Both the position numbers and the translations under genes were made by a program. The notes beneath the pieces were generated by a model. The model ran no database searches, had not been told where the DNA came from, and saw only the letters and a list, made by a program, of their open reading frames with translations. Shown piece by piece: positions 7,978-15,929 of a stretch of DNA of 39,376 nucleotides (position 1 is the stretch's first letter; every line of letters starts with the position of its first letter). The stretch spans positions 1 to 39,376 of the forward strand of contig NZ_JAAFYZ010000083.1 in the NCBI RefSeq assembly GCF_018274385.1, read 5' to 3'. Source of the stretch: Catenulispora pinistramenti (GTDB lineage: Bacteria; Actinomycetota; Actinomycetes; Streptomycetales; Catenulisporaceae).

Positions 7978-10893
7978 ATGGCCGCACCACCGCGCGGGCG
8001 CCACCGCATTCTCCGGTGGCTGAACCATCCGCGGCGGCTGGTGCGGTTGAGTCCGGGGCAGCGGCGGCGGTTCATCCTGGTGATCGGGAACACGATCGTC
8101 ACGTCCGGGGCGATCGTGCTGCAGGTCTCCGCGCGCGGGAACCTCGTGGTGTGGACCCTCGCCCTGATCGCCGTCTCGCTGATCACCGGCATTCTCGCGA
8201 TCGGGACCGAGTGGCTGATCGTCGAGGGTGCGGGGGCGGCGGTGGAGAGCGGGCGGCATCGGTGGCCGGATCCGGGTGTGGCCAACGGATCCGCGCCGGT
8301 GAGTCTGGAGTTGCCGCCCGCCGATGAGCAGTTCGTGGGGCGACGGCAGCAGCTCGACCAGTTGCGCGTCATGCTTCAGCGGGTCGCGAACGACGGGCGC
8401 GGGGCGCCGGTTCTCGCGTTGTACGGCATGGGTGGCGTCGGCAAGTCCTCGCTGGCGGTGCAGTTCGCTGAGGAGGTGCGCAGCGAATACCCCGGCGGCG
8501 TACTGCACCTCTCGCTCGGCGCCGGGACCACCGGGTTGGACGCGCCCGATCCCGCGACCGCCCTGGGCCGGCTGCTCTCCGCGCTCGGAGTCCGTACCGG
8601 TGAGGTGCCGCCGGAGGAGGACGCGCGGCGGCGGCTCTACCACGACTGCCTCGTCGGCCGGCGGGTGCTGGTGGTCCTCGACGACGCCAAGTCCGCGGCC
8701 CAGGTCCGTCCGCTGCTGGCCCGGGTCCGTGGCTGCGCGACGGTCATCACCAGCCGCCGCCCGCTGGGCCTGCTGGAAGCCGAGCCCTTCACCGTCGGCG
8801 GCCTGGACGACGACTCGCTCCGCGAGCTGCTGGTCCGCCAGGTCGGTGCCCGCCGGGTGGACGACGAGCCCGACGCCGCCCGGCAGATCATCCGCGCCTG
8901 TGGCGGTCTCCCGCTGGCCCTGCGCCTGGTCGCCGCCCGCCTGGCCGCCGACGAGCACCGCACGCTGGCCGAGCTGGCCGACCGCCTCAGCCTCGACGAG
9001 TTCCGCTCCGGCGACGTCCGCGTCCGCGACGCCATCGAGGTCTCCTACGCCGACCTCAGCCCCCGCAGCCGCCGGGCCTTCCGGCTGCTGACCCTGTTCC
9101 CGTCGATATCCCTGCGGGAGTGGGCCCCGGCCCCGCTGCTCGACATCCCGGTCGCCGACGCGTCGGCGGTGATGGAAGACCTGGTGGAGGCCCAGCTCCT
9201 GGAACGTGCGGGGCGGGGCATGCCCAACGGCGCGGAGTATCGCTTCCACGCCCTCGTCCGCGAATACGCCGAGGAGTGCCTCGCCGCCGAGGAGACCCCC
9301 GACGAGCGGCGCGCCGCCCTGGCCCGGCTGGGCGGCGCGTTCCTCACCCTGGCCGAATACGCCGAACATCTCACCGATCCGACCGTGCCCCGGCACGGCC
9401 GGGCCGGCGGCGCCCTGCCCTCCAGCGCCGAGCACTGGCACGTCGACGACCCCGACCTGCTCCGCTACGCCGAGTACGCCCCGACCCGCTGGCTGCTCGG
9501 CGACTGCCGCCGGCTGGGCCGCATGGTCGAGCGGGTCCACGACCAGCAGTTGTGGGACCTGTGCTGGGAGATATCCGTGGTCCTGGCCCGGGTGCTGGAG
9601 ACCGTCTACACCGTCTGGAACCGCTGGGACGACGTGCTGCGCGCCGGGCTGGACGCCGCCACCCGGCGCGGCGACCGGCGCGCCGAGTCGATCATCCACC
9701 AGGGGTTCGGCGTCCTGTGCCACTACCAGGACCGCTTCGATGAGGCCGAGCAGCACTTCACGATCGGGCTGCGGCTGTGCCGCGAGATCGGCCACCGCCC
9801 CGGCGAGGCCTACACCCTGCGCTGGATCGGCCGCGGCCACTACTTCGCCGGGCACTTCGCCGCCGCCGTGCACGATCTCGAGCAGGCCCTGGAGCTCTCG
9901 CGCGGGCTGGGCAACAAGCTGGCCGAGGCGCGCGTGCTGCGCGACTTGTGCGAGGCCTACGCCGGTCTGCGCCGCTTCACCGATGCCGAGCAGGCGATCC
10001 GGGCCGCGCTGGCGTTGTTCGAGAGCGACGCCGTCGACCAGGGGGTGGACCAGAACGTGCGGCAGCCGGCCGAAGCCGCGCGGGCCCGGCGCGACCTCGG
10101 CATCCTGCTCAACCGCCGCTACAAGTTCGCCGAGGCCGAGCAGCAGCTGACGTCGGCCGTCGACACCCTGACCGAGCTCGGGCACTGGTACTGGCGCGCC
10201 TCGGCGGTCTTCGACCTGGCGATGCTGCGGCTGCGGCAGCGTCGGCCGGTCGAGGCCGAGGCGCTGATGTGGCAGTCGTTCGACACCTTCAACGACTCCG
10301 GCTACCGGTACTGGACCGCCGTCGTCGGCCGCCGCCTGGCGATGCTCCGGATGGAGCAGGGGCGGGTCGAGGAGGCCGTCGAGCTGATGATGCCGGTGCT
10401 GGAGACGTTCCAGCAGCTGGGATTGGGGCTGTGGGAGAGCTACACGTTGCGGGTGCTGGCCTGGGTGCGTCGCGAGCAGGGACGGCTGGACGTCGCCGAC
10501 CAGCATCTGCAGGACGCGGCGGCACTGGCCGAGCGCTACGAGGATCCGTGGGGTCTGATGCGGGTGCGCTGGATGCAGGCCTCGGTGTGGATGGCGCAGG
10601 GGCGGGCGGCCGAGGCGGTGCGGCTGTACCGGGAGGCGGCGGCCACCGCGGCCCGGTACGAGGAGCCGTGGCAGGAGGCTGAGATTCTGGCCGACCTCGC
10701 GAAGGCCCTGCGGGCGACCGGCGATCGCGCGGCCGCGTCCCGGGCCGAGGCCGAGGCGAAGGAGGCGGCGGCGAGTTTCGAGCGGCAGCCGGATCGGCGG
10801 CGGGCGGGGCGGCGCAAGGGGTCGGTGCGGTCGCTGGGGCTGCCGGGGCTGCCGGGGCTGACGGCGGGGCGGCGCGAGCGGCTGCGGCGGTGA
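7978..10893 (+). CDS. Membrane-anchored STAND ATPase (NB-ARC) with TPR repeats
   Basis: A 971-residue signal-transduction NTPase. Two hydrophobic segments (about 32-50 and 55-80) follow a basic N-terminus, suggesting a membrane hairpin. The NB-ARC module begins at FVGRRQQLDQL (119-129) and shows the P-loop GMGGVGKSS (150-158), Walker B LVVLDD (231-236), the TSR sensor (258-260) and the GGLPLALRL motif (309-317). A winged-helix segment follows. From about residue 550 onward come helical repeats of TPR type, rich in A/E/R pairs such as RFDEAEQHFTIGLRL. The C-terminus is a basic linker with a tripled GLP/GLT motif. A GGGAG ribosome site supports the ATG at 7978. Relatives include the AfsR-type ATPases, here without a SARP DNA-binding domain; the sensed signal and output are unknown. 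Confidence 0.88.
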   Translation: MAAPPRGRHRILRWLNHPRRLVRLSPGQRRRFILVIGNTIVTSGAIVLQVSARGNLVVWTLALIAVSLITGILAIGTEWLIVEGAGAAVESGRHRWPDPGVANGSAPVSLELPPADEQFVGRRQQLDQLRVMLQRVANDGRGAPVLALYGMGGVGKSSLAVQFAEEVRSEYPGGVLHLSLGAGTTGLDAPDPATALGRLLSALGVRTGEVPPEEDARRRLYHDCLVGRRVLVVLDDAKSAAQVRPLLARVRGCATVITSRRPLGLLEAEPFTVGGLDDDSLRELLVRQVGARRVDDEPDAARQIIRACGGLPLALRLVAARLAADEHRTLAELADRLSLDEFRSGDVRVRDAIEVSYADLSPRSRRAFRLLTLFPSISLREWAPAPLLDIPVADASAVMEDLVEAQLLERAGRGMPNGAEYRFHALVREYAEECLAAEETPDERRAALARLGGAFLTLAEYAEHLTDPTVPRHGRAGGALPSSAEHWHVDDPDLLRYAEYAPTRWLLGDCRRLGRMVERVHDQQLWDLCWEISVVLARVLETVYTVWNRWDDVLRAGLDAATRRGDRRAESIIHQGFGVLCHYQDRFDEAEQHFTIGLRLCREIGHRPGEAYTLRWIGRGHYFAGHFAAAVHDLEQALELSRGLGNKLAEARVLRDLCEAYAGLRRFTDAEQAIRAALALFESDAVDQGVDQNVRQPAEAARARRDLGILLNRRYKFAEAEQQLTSAVDTLTELGHWYWRASAVFDLAMLRLRQRRPVEAEALMWQSFDTFNDSGYRYWTAVVGRRLAMLRMEQGRVEEAVELMMPVLETFQQLGLGLWESYTLRVLAWVRREQGRLDVADQHLQDAAALAERYEDPWGLMRVRWMQASVWMAQGRAAEAVRLYREAAATAARYEEPWQEAEILADLAKALRATGDRAAASRAEAEAKEAAASFERQPDRRRAGRRKGSVRSLGLPGLPGLTAGRRERLRR

Positions 10894-10938
10894 GTTTCGC
10901 AGGGCTCTGGGTAGCACCATAGGATCGCAGGGTTCTGG

Positions 10939-10965
10939 CCCGGCGCTTCCGCCAGGAGCGCCGGG
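10939..10965. terminator. Shared hairpin between convergent STAND and DUF4031 genes
   Basis: A perfect 9-bp stem (CCCGGCGCT at 10939-10947 with AGCGCCGGG at 10957-10965) lies between two converging stop codons and could end transcription from both sides. Confidence 0.55.
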
Positions 10966-10977
10966 TCCGGCCCTGCC

Positions 10978-11253
10978 CTACTGGCCGCGCGGGCGCCGGG
11001 GGTGCTTGGGACGCCGCAGCCCGGCGGTGGTGAGCCGGGCGAGCAACTCGCGGGACCGGACCGGCGTCGCCCCGGCCGCGACCGCCCGGTCGTAGAGGTG
11101 CGACGGCAGGTCGTAGTGGTCCCGCTCGAAGCCCCGCGCGGGGACGCCCAGCCGCTCGGCGAACTCGTGGAGCTCGGCGAATGATGTGTCGCTCACCAGA
11201 TGCGACCACAGACGGCCGTGGCCGGGCCAGGTCGGCGGGTCGATGAGGATCAC
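10978..11253 (-). CDS. DUF4031 family protein
   Basis: A 91-residue protein starting with GTG at 11253 (VILIDPPTWPGHGRLWSHL). This N-terminal motif, the SDTSFAELHEFAERLG segment and the FERDHYDLP motif are characteristic of the small DUF4031 proteins of actinobacteria, whose function is unknown. The C-terminus is basic and probably disordered (LRRPKHPRRPRGQ). It converges with the STAND ATPase gene. Confidence 0.85.
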   Translation of the reverse strand: MILIDPPTWPGHGRLWSHLVSDTSFAELHEFAERLGVPARGFERDHYDLPSHLYDRAVAAGATPVRSRELLARLTTAGLRRPKHPRRPRGQ

Positions 11254-11364
11254 GGGGTCATCAAAGCACAGTCGTGGGGACGGCGAGGGGGCTGCCGCGA
11301 CTGCCGCCTCGGCTTTGCGCCGCCGCTGCTGCTGCTGCGGCCGCAGCTTCGCGTCGTGCCCGCT

Positions 11365-11430
11365 GGGTCAGCTTCGCGCCGCCACGATCACACCTCCGCG
11401 CCGCGCCCGTCGGGTCAGCTTCGCGCCGCC
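11365..11430 (-). repeat. 19-bp repeat duplicating the 3' end of the oxidoreductase gene
   Basis: The 19-bp sequence GGGTCAGCTTCGCGCCGCC occurs at 11412-11430, where it encodes the last codons (Ala-Ala-Arg-Ser) and TGA stop of the oxidoreductase on the minus strand, and again unchanged at 11365-11383 just beyond the stop. The rest of the 11254-11414 gap is low-complexity sequence with CTG/GCC runs and no gene. Confidence 0.75.
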
Positions 11431-12416
11431 GTGACCACAGCGGCCTGCACAGCGGCCTGCACGTCCGCCTCCACCAGCGCGGCATTGATCTGCGCGCCGG
11501 TGACGCTCGCCGCGCCCGCGGCCGCGATCACGCCGGCGCTCGGGTCGACGACGTTGCCCGCCGCCCACACGCCCGGGACCGAGGTGCGCCCCGCCACGCC
11601 GGTCTTGGTCCAGCCGGTGTCGGGGTCCTTCTCACAGCCGAGGGCGTCGAGCAGGGTGCCGTTGGATTCGAAGCGCGGCACCAGGAACACCGCCTCGCGC
11701 CGGACCCGCGTGCCGTCCGCCAGCTCGACCGCGCTCAGCCGGCCGTCCTCGGTCGCCAGCTGTCGCACCGGCCGCTCCTCGATCCGGACGCCGCGCGCCG
11801 TGAGCTTCGCGCGGTCCTCGTCCGCCAGCGGCTGGCCGTTCAGGAAGTACACCAGGTCGTCGGTCCACTGGCGCAGGAGCAGCGTGTGGTGGGTGGAGAA
11901 CGGCCCGGTCGCCACCGTCGCCAGCGCCTGGTCCTGCACCTCCCAGCCGTGGCAGTACGGGCACACGTGCACGTCCGTGGCCCACAGCTCGCGCATCCCC
12001 GGGATCTGCGGCAGCACGTCGGTCAGGCCGGTGGCGACCAGCAGCTGCCGTCCGGTCGCCTCGCAGCCGCTGGCCAGCGACACGTGGAAGCCGTCCTCGG
12101 TGCGCTCGGCCTTCTCCACGTAGTCCGTCACGACCACGCCGCCGTAGGACAACACCTCGTCGCGCCCGCACGCCAGCAGCTCCAGCGGGGACATGCCGTC
12201 GCGGGACAGGAAGCCGTGCATGTGGTCGGCCTTGGCGTTGCGGGGGGCGCGGGAGTCCACGACGAGCACCCGGCGGCGGGCCCGGACGAGCATCAGGGCG
12301 GCGGACAGTCCCGCGGCGCCGCCGCCGACGATGACGGCGTCGTACTCGGGGCGCGTGATCTCGGCGCCGGTGTCGGAATCCTCGGTGTGCTGATCGTCGC
12401 TGGTCTGGGTCGACAT
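11415..12416 (-). CDS. Thioredoxin-reductase-like FAD/NAD(P)-dependent oxidoreductase
   Basis: A 333-residue flavoprotein of the thioredoxin reductase fold. The FAD dinucleotide-binding motif VIVGGGAAGLSAAL is at 28-41, a redox CxxC is present as C152-PY-C155, and FAD closure is seen near GVWAAGNVVDPSAGVIAAAGAA at the C-terminus. The central NADPH domain has a weak glycine motif (VATGPFSTHH), so the electron donor is uncertain. The ATG at 12416 follows a very good ribosome site (GGAGGTGAT). The last codons contain a 12-bp tandem duplication (11439-11462, Val-Gln-Ala-Ala repeated). It is divergent from an XRE-cupin regulator with a shared operator region. Confidence 0.88.
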   Translation of the reverse strand: MSTQTSDDQHTEDSDTGAEITRPEYDAVIVGGGAAGLSAALMLVRARRRVLVVDSRAPRNAKADHMHGFLSRDGMSPLELLACGRDEVLSYGGVVVTDYVEKAERTEDGFHVSLASGCEATGRQLLVATGLTDVLPQIPGMRELWATDVHVCPYCHGWEVQDQALATVATGPFSTHHTLLLRQWTDDLVYFLNGQPLADEDRAKLTARGVRIEERPVRQLATEDGRLSAVELADGTRVRREAVFLVPRFESNGTLLDALGCEKDPDTGWTKTGVAGRTSVPGVWAAGNVVDPSAGVIAAAGAASVTGAQINAALVEADVQAAVQAAVVTAARS

Positions 12417-12460
12417 GCGATCACCTCCGCCGCCGACGATGCGCCACCGGCGTGCCCCCG

Positions 12461-12486
12461 GGCAAGAAAACTTGCCGACTTGGCAA
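12461..12486. promoter_or_regulatory. Alternating triple half-site operator for the XRE regulator
   Basis: GGCAAG (12461-12466), CTTGCC (12471-12476) and GGCAA (12482-12486) form two overlapping inverted repeats, one with a 4-bp A spacer and one with a 5-bp spacer. The block ends 9 bases before the XRE start and lies upstream of the divergent oxidoreductase. I infer autoregulation and control of the oxidoreductase. Confidence 0.65.
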
Positions 12487-12495
12487 ACTGGGAGC

Positions 12496-13059
12496 ATGGA
12501 CGACCAGCTCGCCGCCGACATCGGCACCCGCCTGCGCACCGCCCGCCGCACGAAGGCCCTGACCCTGGCCGACGCCGCGGCCGCCACCGGCATCTCGGTC
12601 AGCACCCTGTCCCGTCTGGAAACCGGCGGCCGCCGCGCGACCCTGGAGCAACTGCTACCGCTGGCCGACCTCTACGAGGCCGCGCTGGACGAACTCGTGG
12701 GCCGCGCCGAGCCACCCCGCAAGCAGGGCGACGGCCGCGTCATCATCCCCCTGACCAAGGAACCCGGCGGCCTGCGCGCCTACAAGATGACGCTCCCCCC
12801 GCGCCGAGACGACGACCCGAGCCCGGAACTGCGCACCCACGAAGGCTGGGAGTGGATGTACGTCCTCAGCGGCCGGCTGCGCGTGCTGCTCGCCGAGCAC
12901 GACCTGACCCTCGGCAAGGGCGAGGCCGCCGAGTTCGACACGCACGTCCCGCACTGGTTCGGTGCCGCCGGTCCGGTGCCGGTGGAGCTGCTGACGCTGT
13001 TCGGGCCGCAGGGGGAGCGGGTGCATGTGCGGGCTCGCTCGCGCGGCCAGTGGGGGTAG
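12496..13059 (+). CDS. XRE-family regulator with C-terminal cupin domain
   Basis: A 187-residue protein. Residues about 8-64 form an XRE helix-turn-helix (LRTARRTKALTLADAAAATGISVSTLSRLETGGR), and residues about 110-172 form a small cupin barrel (HEGWEWMYVLSGRLRVLL and HVPHWFGAAG). Such HTH-cupin regulators sense small ligands through the cupin. The ATG at 12496 is preceded by GGGAG only one base away, so translation may be leaderless. It is divergent from the thioredoxin-reductase-like gene. Its final nine bases (TGGGGGTAG) are repeated in tandem directly after the stop. Confidence 0.9.
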   Translation: MDDQLAADIGTRLRTARRTKALTLADAAAATGISVSTLSRLETGGRRATLEQLLPLADLYEAALDELVGRAEPPRKQGDGRVIIPLTKEPGGLRAYKMTLPPRRDDDPSPELRTHEGWEWMYVLSGRLRVLLAEHDLTLGKGEAAEFDTHVPHWFGAAGPVPVELLTLFGPQGERVHVRARSRGQWG

Positions 13060-13068
13060 TGGGGGTAG
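13051..13068 (+). repeat. 9-bp tandem duplication spanning the XRE stop codon
   Basis: TGGGGGTAG, the last two codons plus stop of the XRE gene (13051-13059), is followed immediately by an identical copy (13060-13068). Confidence 0.8.
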
Positions 13069-13069
13069 C

Positions 13070-13114
13070 GCTACTTCTCCAACGCCGCGAAGTGCTACCT
13101 CTCCAACGCCGCGA
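13070..13114 (-). repeat. 24-bp-period duplication of the 3' end of the HD-hydrolase gene
   Basis: A 21-bp segment at 13094-13114, covering the last codons and stop of the minus-strand HD gene, is repeated with one mismatch at 13070-13090, just beyond the stop. Confidence 0.75.
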
Positions 13115-13721
13115 TCTCAGCACTCAGATTCGCCCGAGCACGAGCGTCATACCGCCGCACCGCGACCGGCGTCCGGAACAACTCGGGCAACTCCAGCAAC
13201 CCGCGCAGCACCGCGGCCCGTCCCGGCCGGAACAACTCGTCCGGGACCTCCGCGTACTCCTGCCGAATCGCCTCGGCGTAAGCGCCGTAGGCCGTGGCGT
13301 CGCCGCCGAGCACCGCGAGGTCGGCATCGCAGAGTACGGCGCCGTTGCGGTCCCCGTCGGCCACCGCGTGCCCCTTCGTCAGCCGCACCAGCCGCGCTAC
13401 CTCCGCGACCCGCGCTTCGGGCACGCCCAGCACCGGTAGCTCCGCCTCGGCCAACTGCGCGCTCAGCTCCTCGTTGTCGGCGCTCGCCGCGCCGCCGTCG
13501 TACACCGCGTCGTGGAACCACGCCGCGAACCGCACCGCCGCCACGTCGTCGGCGAAGCCGCCGAACTCGTCCACGCCGTCCAGCACTCGGGTCAGGTGCT
13601 CCAGGGTGTGGTAGCGCCGATGCGGTTCGGCCCAGCGCGCGACCAGTTCGTTGCCCAGGCGGGTGCTCTCCGGGGTGATGCCCGCCAGGATCAGCCAGCG
13701 ATCATGTAGCGACAGCGCCAT
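13095..13721 (-). CDS. HD-superfamily metal-dependent phosphohydrolase
   Basis: A 208-residue predicted phosphohydrolase. The pattern is H38 and H42 in RRYHTLEHL, the doublet H70-D71 in AAWFHDAVYD, and a later aspartate in LCDADLAVLG (about 131-139), as expected for the HD metal site. The family (COG4339-like) is uncharacterised; the substrate is unknown. It converges with the XRE-cupin gene. Confidence 0.85.
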   Translation of the reverse strand: MALSLHDRWLILAGITPESTRLGNELVARWAEPHRRYHTLEHLTRVLDGVDEFGGFADDVAAVRFAAWFHDAVYDGGAASADNEELSAQLAEAELPVLGVPEARVAEVARLVRLTKGHAVADGDRNGAVLCDADLAVLGGDATAYGAYAEAIRQEYAEVPDELFRPGRAAVLRGLLELPELFRTPVAVRRYDARARANLSAEIAALER

Positions 13722-13841
13722 GGTCGCAGCCTACGCCGATCGATCACGGCCGCAACGTGCGCGGGCGGGCAGGAGCGCGGGACGGGAAGACCGGCGCCCG
13801 CCGTACACCTCGCAGTCACCTGGCAACATCCGGACGCGCGC

Positions 13842-15635
13842 CTACCCCGCCGCCGCAGCCCTTCGGGCCTCCCGAGCCGTAGCCGCCCCCGAAGCCCGCG
13901 CCGCCATCGCCATGCACTCCGCCACAGTCCGCGCCGCCAACGCCGCCCGCACCTCCGCGATCGCCGACGGCGCCATCGACAGCGACCGCGCGCCCAGCCC
14001 GACCAGTACGCAGGCCAGCAGCGGATCGGCGGCGGCTTCCCCGCACACGCCGATCGGCTTCCCCGTCGCCTCTCCGGCGGCTCCGGCCGCCCCGATCAGC
14101 TTCAGCACCGCCGGGTGCCAAGGGTCCTGCAACCTGCCGACCGCGCCCAGCATCCGGTCGGCGGCCATCGTGTACTGAGTCAGGTCGTTGGTCCCGATCG
14201 AGGCGAATCCCGTGCGCCCGCCCAGGATCGCGCCGGCGGTCAGGGCCGAGGCCGGGGTCTCGACCATGATCCCGACCCGGCCGCCGGCCACGTCCAGGCC
14301 GCAGCCGGCGGCCAGGTCGCAGAACCACTCGGCCTCGGTGATCTCGTCCACCATCGGCGCCATCACCCAGATCTCGGGTGCGCTGGTGCCGGCCGCCTCC
14401 CGGATCGCCAGGAGCTGGGTGCGCAGTACCGCCTCGTTGCGTCCGTCGAAGGCCCGGAACGCCCGCAGCCCGCGGACTCCCAGCGCCGGGTTCGGCTCCT
14501 CGCCCAGCGGGACGAACGGCAGCGGCTTGTCCGCGCCGGCGTCCAGCGTCCGCACCACCACCCGGGCCCCGGCGGGGAAGGCGTCGAACACGTCCTTGTA
14601 CGCCTTGACCTGCGCCTCGAACGTCGGCGGCGCTTCGGAGTCCAGGTACAGGAACTCGGTCCGGAACAGTCCCACGCCCTCGGCGTCGGCCGCCAGCGCC
14701 GACGGCACGTCGGCGGCGCCCCCGATGTTGGCCAGCAGCTTCACCGCGGTGCCGTCGGAGGTCCGGCCCGGCCCGGTGCGCGCGGACGCGGCCGCCGCGG
14801 CGCAGGAGCGCGTCACCGCGGCCTCCATCGCCTCGGTCGAGGGATGCCCGATCACCGTCCCGGCGGCGGCGTCCACCAGCACCGTCGTGTCGTCGGTCAG
14901 GGCCAGCACCCCGGCGGCGCCGACCACGGCCGGGATGCCCAGGGCCCGCGCCAGGATCGCGGTGTGCGAGGTCGGGCCGCCCTCGGCGGTGACCAGGGCC
15001 AGCACCAGGTGCGGGTCCAGCAGCGCGGTGTCGGCCGGGGCCAGGTCGGCGGCGACCAGGACGTAGGGCTCGGTGCGGTGCGGCAGCCCCGGCATCGGCA
15101 CGCCGCTGGCGACCGCGACCGCCCGGGCCGCGAGGTCGGCGAGGTCGGCGACCCGGCCGGCCATGTAGTCGCCGAGGCCGGAGAACAGGTCGTGGTACTC
15201 GGCGAAGGTCTCGTGGATGGCGCGGGCCGCGGTCTTGCCGGCGTCGGTGCGGGCCCGGACGCCGTCTTCCAGCTCCGGGTCCTCGGCCATCATGGCCTGG
15301 GCTTCGAGCACGTCGGCGGTGGGGCCGCCGGCCGCCGCGCCCCGGGCGCGCAGGTCCGCGGCGACCGCGGCCAGGGCGGCGAAGGCTTTGGCGCGTTCGT
15401 CGCCGGCGTCGTCCGCGGCCGGCACGTCAGGGGGTTCCGGCGGCGGCTGGCCCATCCGCGCGACCGGTCCGGCCACCGCGGCGGTGCCGACCCCGACGCC
15501 CTCGAACTGGGCTTGCGGGGACTGGGCTCGCGGGGACCCGGCTTCCGTAGGCCCGGTTTCTGTAGGCCCGGTTTCTGTAGGCCCGGCTTCCGTAGGTTCA
15601 GTCTCGGCGGTTTCCGCGGCCGCTACCTCAGCCAT
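13842..15635 (-). CDS. ptsI: PTS enzyme I (phosphoenolpyruvate-protein phosphotransferase)
   Basis: A 597-residue cytoplasmic enzyme taking phosphate from PEP and passing it to HPr. The phosphorylated histidine is H224 in GGPTSHTAILARALGIPAVVG. The PEP-binding barrel shows FRTEFLYLDSEAPPT, RTLDAGADKPLPF, GIMVETPASAL, SIGTNDLTQYTMAADR and the catalytic cysteine in GVCGEAAADP. The ATG at 15635 overlaps the ptsH stop by 8 bases, suggesting translational coupling. About 43 residues of Pro/Thr/Glu-rich sequence precede the usual start of the family (FEGVGVGTAAVAGP). It is the last gene of the leftward ptsB-crr-ptsH-ptsI run. Confidence 0.95.
   Translation of the reverse strand: MAEVAAAETAETEPTEAGPTETGPTETGPTEAGSPRAQSPQAQFEGVGVGTAAVAGPVARMGQPPPEPPDVPAADDAGDERAKAFAALAAVAADLRARGAAAGGPTADVLEAQAMMAEDPELEDGVRARTDAGKTAARAIHETFAEYHDLFSGLGDYMAGRVADLADLAARAVAVASGVPMPGLPHRTEPYVLVAADLAPADTALLDPHLVLALVTAEGGPTSHTAILARALGIPAVVGAAGVLALTDDTTVLVDAAAGTVIGHPSTEAMEAAVTRSCAAAAASARTGPGRTSDGTAVKLLANIGGAADVPSALAADAEGVGLFRTEFLYLDSEAPPTFEAQVKAYKDVFDAFPAGARVVVRTLDAGADKPLPFVPLGEEPNPALGVRGLRAFRAFDGRNEAVLRTQLLAIREAAGTSAPEIWVMAPMVDEITEAEWFCDLAAGCGLDVAGGRVGIMVETPASALTAGAILGGRTGFASIGTNDLTQYTMAADRMLGAVGRLQDPWHPAVLKLIGAAGAAGEATGKPIGVCGEAAADPLLACVLVGLGARSLSMAPSAIAEVRAALAARTVAECMAMAARASGAATAREARRAAAAG
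15537..15596 (-). repeat. Four 15-bp repeats in the ptsI N-terminal extension
   Basis: Four consecutive 15-bp units (consensus CCCGGTTTCTGTAGG on the plus strand; outer copies have CTTCC for TTTCT) encode a repeated Pro-Thr-Glu-(Thr/Ala)-Gly pentapeptide ahead of the enzyme I fold. Confidence 0.85.
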
Positions 15636-15897
15636 CGAGGTCGGTCTCCAACAGGTCGGCCAGCTCGTCCACGGCCGCCGCCGCGCCCTCGCCCTCGGCC
15701 GCGGCCAGCGTCACCCGCTCCCCGCCGCGCACGTCCAGCGTCATGATCGCGAGCAGCGACTTGGCGTTCACCGGCGCGCCGCCGTCCCTGGCCAGGGTCA
15801 CCGGTACCGGCAGCTCCTTGGCCTTGTTGACGAAGACGGCGGCCGGCCGGGCGTGCAGCCCGATCCTGGAGGCCACCGTCACGGTGCGCTGGGGCAT
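15628..15897 (-). CDS. ptsH: PTS phosphocarrier protein HPr
   Basis: An 89-residue HPr, the small phosphocarrier between enzyme I and EIIA. The active histidine is H15 in SRIGLHARPAAVFV, and the Ser-46 region appears as NAKSLLAIMTLDV. Whether that serine is regulated by a kinase cannot be told. A GAAGGA ribosome site precedes the ATG at 15897. It lies 32 bases after crr and overlaps ptsI. Confidence 0.96.
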   Translation of the reverse strand: MPQRTVTVASRIGLHARPAAVFVNKAKELPVPVTLARDGGAPVNAKSLLAIMTLDVRGGERVTLAAAEGEGAAAAVDELADLLETDLDG

Positions 15898-15929
15898 ATC
15901 AGGGTCCTTCGTTATGGGGCCGGGGCGGC

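Noticed and set aside
7792-10920. 1042-codon open frame antisense to the STAND ATPase
   Set aside because: Low-complexity Arg/Gly/Pro/Leu sequence produced by GC bias; the plus-strand frame has clear NB-ARC motifs and a ribosome site.
11317-11345. CTG/GCC trinucleotide run as a functional repeat
   Set aside because: Short, and in a GC-rich spacer; expected by chance at this base composition.
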